Source of the DNA: Filobasidium wieringae
Lineage: Eukaryota > Basidiomycota > Tremellomycetes > Filobasidiales > Filobasidiaceae
Assembly: GCA_001600055.1 (NCBI GenBank)
Contig: BCIV01000002.1
Coordinates: 314,287-378,286 of the forward strand
Length of the DNA: 64,000 nt
Direction of reading: 5' to 3'
Below the pieces are notes generated by a model. That model did not search any database. It saw nothing but the letters and a program-made list of their open reading frames with translations, and was not told the DNA's origin. This document shows positions 61,833-64,000 of the stretch, piece after piece. How positions within the stretch are numbered: position 1 is the first letter of the stretch; the number at the start of each line of letters is the position of its first letter. Both the position numbers and the translations under genes were made by a program.

Positions 61833-63154
61833 ATGTCATCAAATCCTTCGCCTGTTCTTCCTCACGCCCTTAAGCTCCCTATCTTTAAGCAACTCAAAGA
61901 CAAACGAGTCGTCCTCGCTTCTTCTTCTCCCCGGCGCAAAGAGCTTCTAGATATCAGTGCAAGTCTCAACCAGATTTTCTTCCTATCTGTGCCGCATATC
62001 TCATCTTCCAAATCGCTGGAATCCACAGGGCTTGAGACCGGAGATCGTTCCCAGCACGTTTGAAGAGAATCTACCCAAATCAGCCTATGAACATGCTCTG
62101 GCAGAGTATCCTATAGCTACCGTGAGCTCGCCCTCACAATGAAACCGTCATACAAATCAACTGAAACCTGCATCGATTCAAGGCAGGCGAGAAGGTGAAT
62201 CGTCTGGCCTTTTAGGCACAATATGAACCTGTCGAAACTGAATCGGTTTTCCAGGCTATAGAAGTCTACGAACGTCTGGTTCGGTCTGACGACCGGAACC
62301 CTCCTGATCTAGTCATAAGCGGTAGGTCCCTTACTCGACCCTCTAACACATGTCGCTCATCAGGCTCAATCCCCCCTTGTCAATTTTAGCGGATACGGTT
62401 ATCCTCTATCCACCACAGCAGTCAGCCAACCCCGACGACCCAAGGAAACCGCTGGATGATTCGGAACCTTCCCGGATTCTGGAGAAGCCTTTCGATACGG
62501 ATGAACAGGTTCGTTCCGATGTACTCTTCTAGCACTGGATGGACGAGAAAGACTGACCGATGGGGTCGGTCATCAGTTGAGAATGCTACAGGATATGAGC
62601 GGGAAGGCTTGTGAAGTCGTGACGGGAGTCACTATTGGTTAGTGTCTCGCCCAAGGTTCGAGACCGAATCTATCGCTGATAGCAACGATATGTGTGCCAG
62701 CTTTTCCTATCCTAGGAGCACCAGGGTATAGAGTGCAGTAAGTGTATCATCCATCTATCTATGTGGGAACAAACAACTGAGACGCTTTGCACCCAGATCG
62801 ATGTTCGCTTCCACAATTGTGCACTTCTATGAGAACACAGTATGTACTCATTTCTGTTCCGTTAGTTATGGCTTGATGTATTTACATCTGAAAATTGTCC
62901 AGGACGATATCCTCACAGCCTACGTGGATCACGGAGAAGGGCACGACCGAGCTGGAGGATTCGCCATCCAGGTAAGTGTTTCACTTTGCTTTCGGTGGCG
63001 AGAACAGTATTGATGACACTACGTTCCGTAGGGAGCAGGAGGAATCCTGGTCAAGTCGATCGAAGGGGATTACAACAACGTTGTTGGGTTTCCTACTGCT
63101 GCGTTTTGGAAATGGATGGGAGAATTATTGGAGGAGGGGACGTTCGATCAGTAG
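61833..63154 (+). CDS. Maf-like nucleotide pyrophosphatase
   Basis: This is a homologue of the Maf/ASMTL-N family, which hydrolyses non-canonical or modified nucleoside triphosphates (house-cleaning). The start at 61833 gives MSSNPSPVLPHALKLPIFKQ, then LKDKRVVLASSSPRRKELLD with the family's SxSPRR signature. It continues as GLRPEIVPSTFEENLPKSAY, IEVYERLVRSDDRNPPDLVI with SADTVI after an intron, and LRMLQDMSGKACEVVTGVTI. After further introns come TAYVDHGEGHDRAGGFAIQ, GAGGILVKSIEGDYNNVVGF and PTAAFWKWM, all Maf motifs. The stop is at 63154. Seven or eight exons. The substrate cannot be told from sequence. Confidence 0.88.
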
Positions 63155-63808
63155 ATACAGACGGATGGTGTCTGTAGGCTATCATGATATAATTGATGGT
63201 CGATGTTGGGGGACCCGCACATTGAAGATTTGGGAAGATGGCTTTGAATCGTGAGATGCCTCGACCTGTCCAACTGATATATCCCTCTCTCCTTTATCTA
63301 TCAGTCTCCGTTCGTCCATCCTTCCTTTAGCCCTTCATGTGGCCGTACTTCATCTAGTAGTCCTCCCTTTATACCTCCGCCGTCTCTAACCCTATTCATT
63401 TCCTTCAAGTCGCCCATCCACCCAAGAGATGGAATGATCAGCCTACTAATCCTGGGTTAGGGATCGTCTTCTTCTTGCCAGTGGACAAAGCTCTTGGTAA
63501 AGAGTGTACCTTCCAATCAACTACGAAGCGATGTATTTCATAGGGCTGATCTCAAGGCAACATGGGCACATGGGCAACCATAATGGGAAACGATGTGGGA
63601 TGTTTCAGAAGCGAAACACATGCTGATCTTAGGTTATGCGTTTTCGGAGGTCCCGTCGGCAACATCGGCATCGACCGAAGATTCGTCACCATTCAACTCG
63701 GACAAAGCGTCGTATGTGATCCTTCCAATCTTTAGTAGCTCCCTCTCAGATCTGCCCTGCTTAAACAAGATCAACCAATTACCATCGTCTGTCACATCGG
63801 TGTCAGCC
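63155..63808. other. intergenic region at the right end
   Basis: About 650 bp holding the 3' UTR of the Maf-like gene and the promoter of the gene starting at 63809. I see no other gene. Confidence 0.4.
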
Positions 63809-64000
63809 ATGTCAGTGGCATCGGAAGAAAGGCCGCTACTTCAGCAACCCTCAACGAGCACAACACAGCTCTGGAAGCTCCCCATCAAAGACCGACCACC
63901 TCACGGCTCTCTCTTCTCCCGCTTATTCGCCCTTCCTACGTTTTTACTAGGATGCATCGCCATATTGACCGTTCAGACCTGGTTCTACCCTGCTTGGGTA
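63809..64000 (+). CDS. N-terminal fragment of a membrane protein, cut by the window
   Basis: From ATG 63809 (MSVASEERPLLQQPSTSTTQ) the frame stays open to the edge. It includes a hydrophobic segment near its end (LPTFLLGCIAILTVQTWFY) preceded by basic residues, so it is a membrane or secretory protein. The acidic ERPLLQQ dileucine-like sequence near the N-terminus could be a sorting signal. Too little is present to name a family. Confidence 0.45.
   Translation, partial: MSVASEERPLLQQPSTSTTQLWKLPIKDRPPHGSLFSRLFALPTFLLGCIAILTVQTWFYPAWV

Overview
The window is nuclear DNA of a basidiomycete yeast, most likely a Tremellomycete close to Cryptococcus or Kwoniella. The evidence is the density of short introns (mostly 50-70 nt) in nearly every gene, a eukaryotic intron-containing tRNA, a fungal EF-1alpha gene with several introns, and a Stealth-family protein of the xylosylphosphotransferase (XPT1) type known from Cryptococcus. 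The provided ORFs are mostly single exons. The CDS spans below run from inferred start to inferred stop and include introns. Splice models were derived by eye from frame, GT/AG sites and protein-family patterns.

Layout, left to right. 0-12.5 kb: a possible partial gene on the left edge, a TUL1/DSC1-type transmembrane RING ubiquitin ligase, a very large coiled-coil protein on the other strand, and the sphingolipid enzyme 3-ketodihydrosphingosine reductase. 13.7-24.7 kb: an XPT1-like glycosyl-phosphotransferase, an HMG-box transcription factor and a serine/proline-rich conserved fungal protein. 26-33.5 kb: an HP1-like chromo/chromoshadow protein, an unrecognised multi-exon gene with a 9-nt microexon, an Acinus-like SAP protein and the rRNA m5C methyltransferase RCM1/NSUN5. 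34-42 kb: a single-pass membrane protein with a two-lobed ectodomain, a PI31-like proteasome regulator, tRNA-Glu, a tiny probably myristoylated protein with a perfect Cdc48/p97-binding VIM motif, and the DNA polymerase delta small subunit.

43.8-45.4 kb holds TEF1 (EF-1alpha), followed by an inverted, diverged copy of its own 3' UTR. 46-49 kb is the only accessory-looking stretch: a GIY-YIG-like gene interrupted by a 52-bp tandem duplication, a 21-bp minisatellite and about 2 kb without a convincing gene. 49.3-64 kb returns to housekeeping genes: a Pcl-type cyclin, a PHD/TFIIS-M/SPOC protein of the Bye1 type, mitochondrial ribosomal protein uS2m, cyclophilin A (with two plausible starts), prohibitin-2, a Maf-like nucleotide pyrophosphatase and the 5' part of a membrane protein at the right edge.

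There is no operon-like or defence-like cluster. Neighbouring genes are mostly functionally unrelated and often share divergent promoters or have closely spaced convergent 3' ends. The observations I rate highest are the VIM-motif microprotein, the tandem duplication across a splice donor in the GIY-YIG gene, the inverted TEF1 3' UTR copy, the dual-start cyclophilin and the microexon gene.
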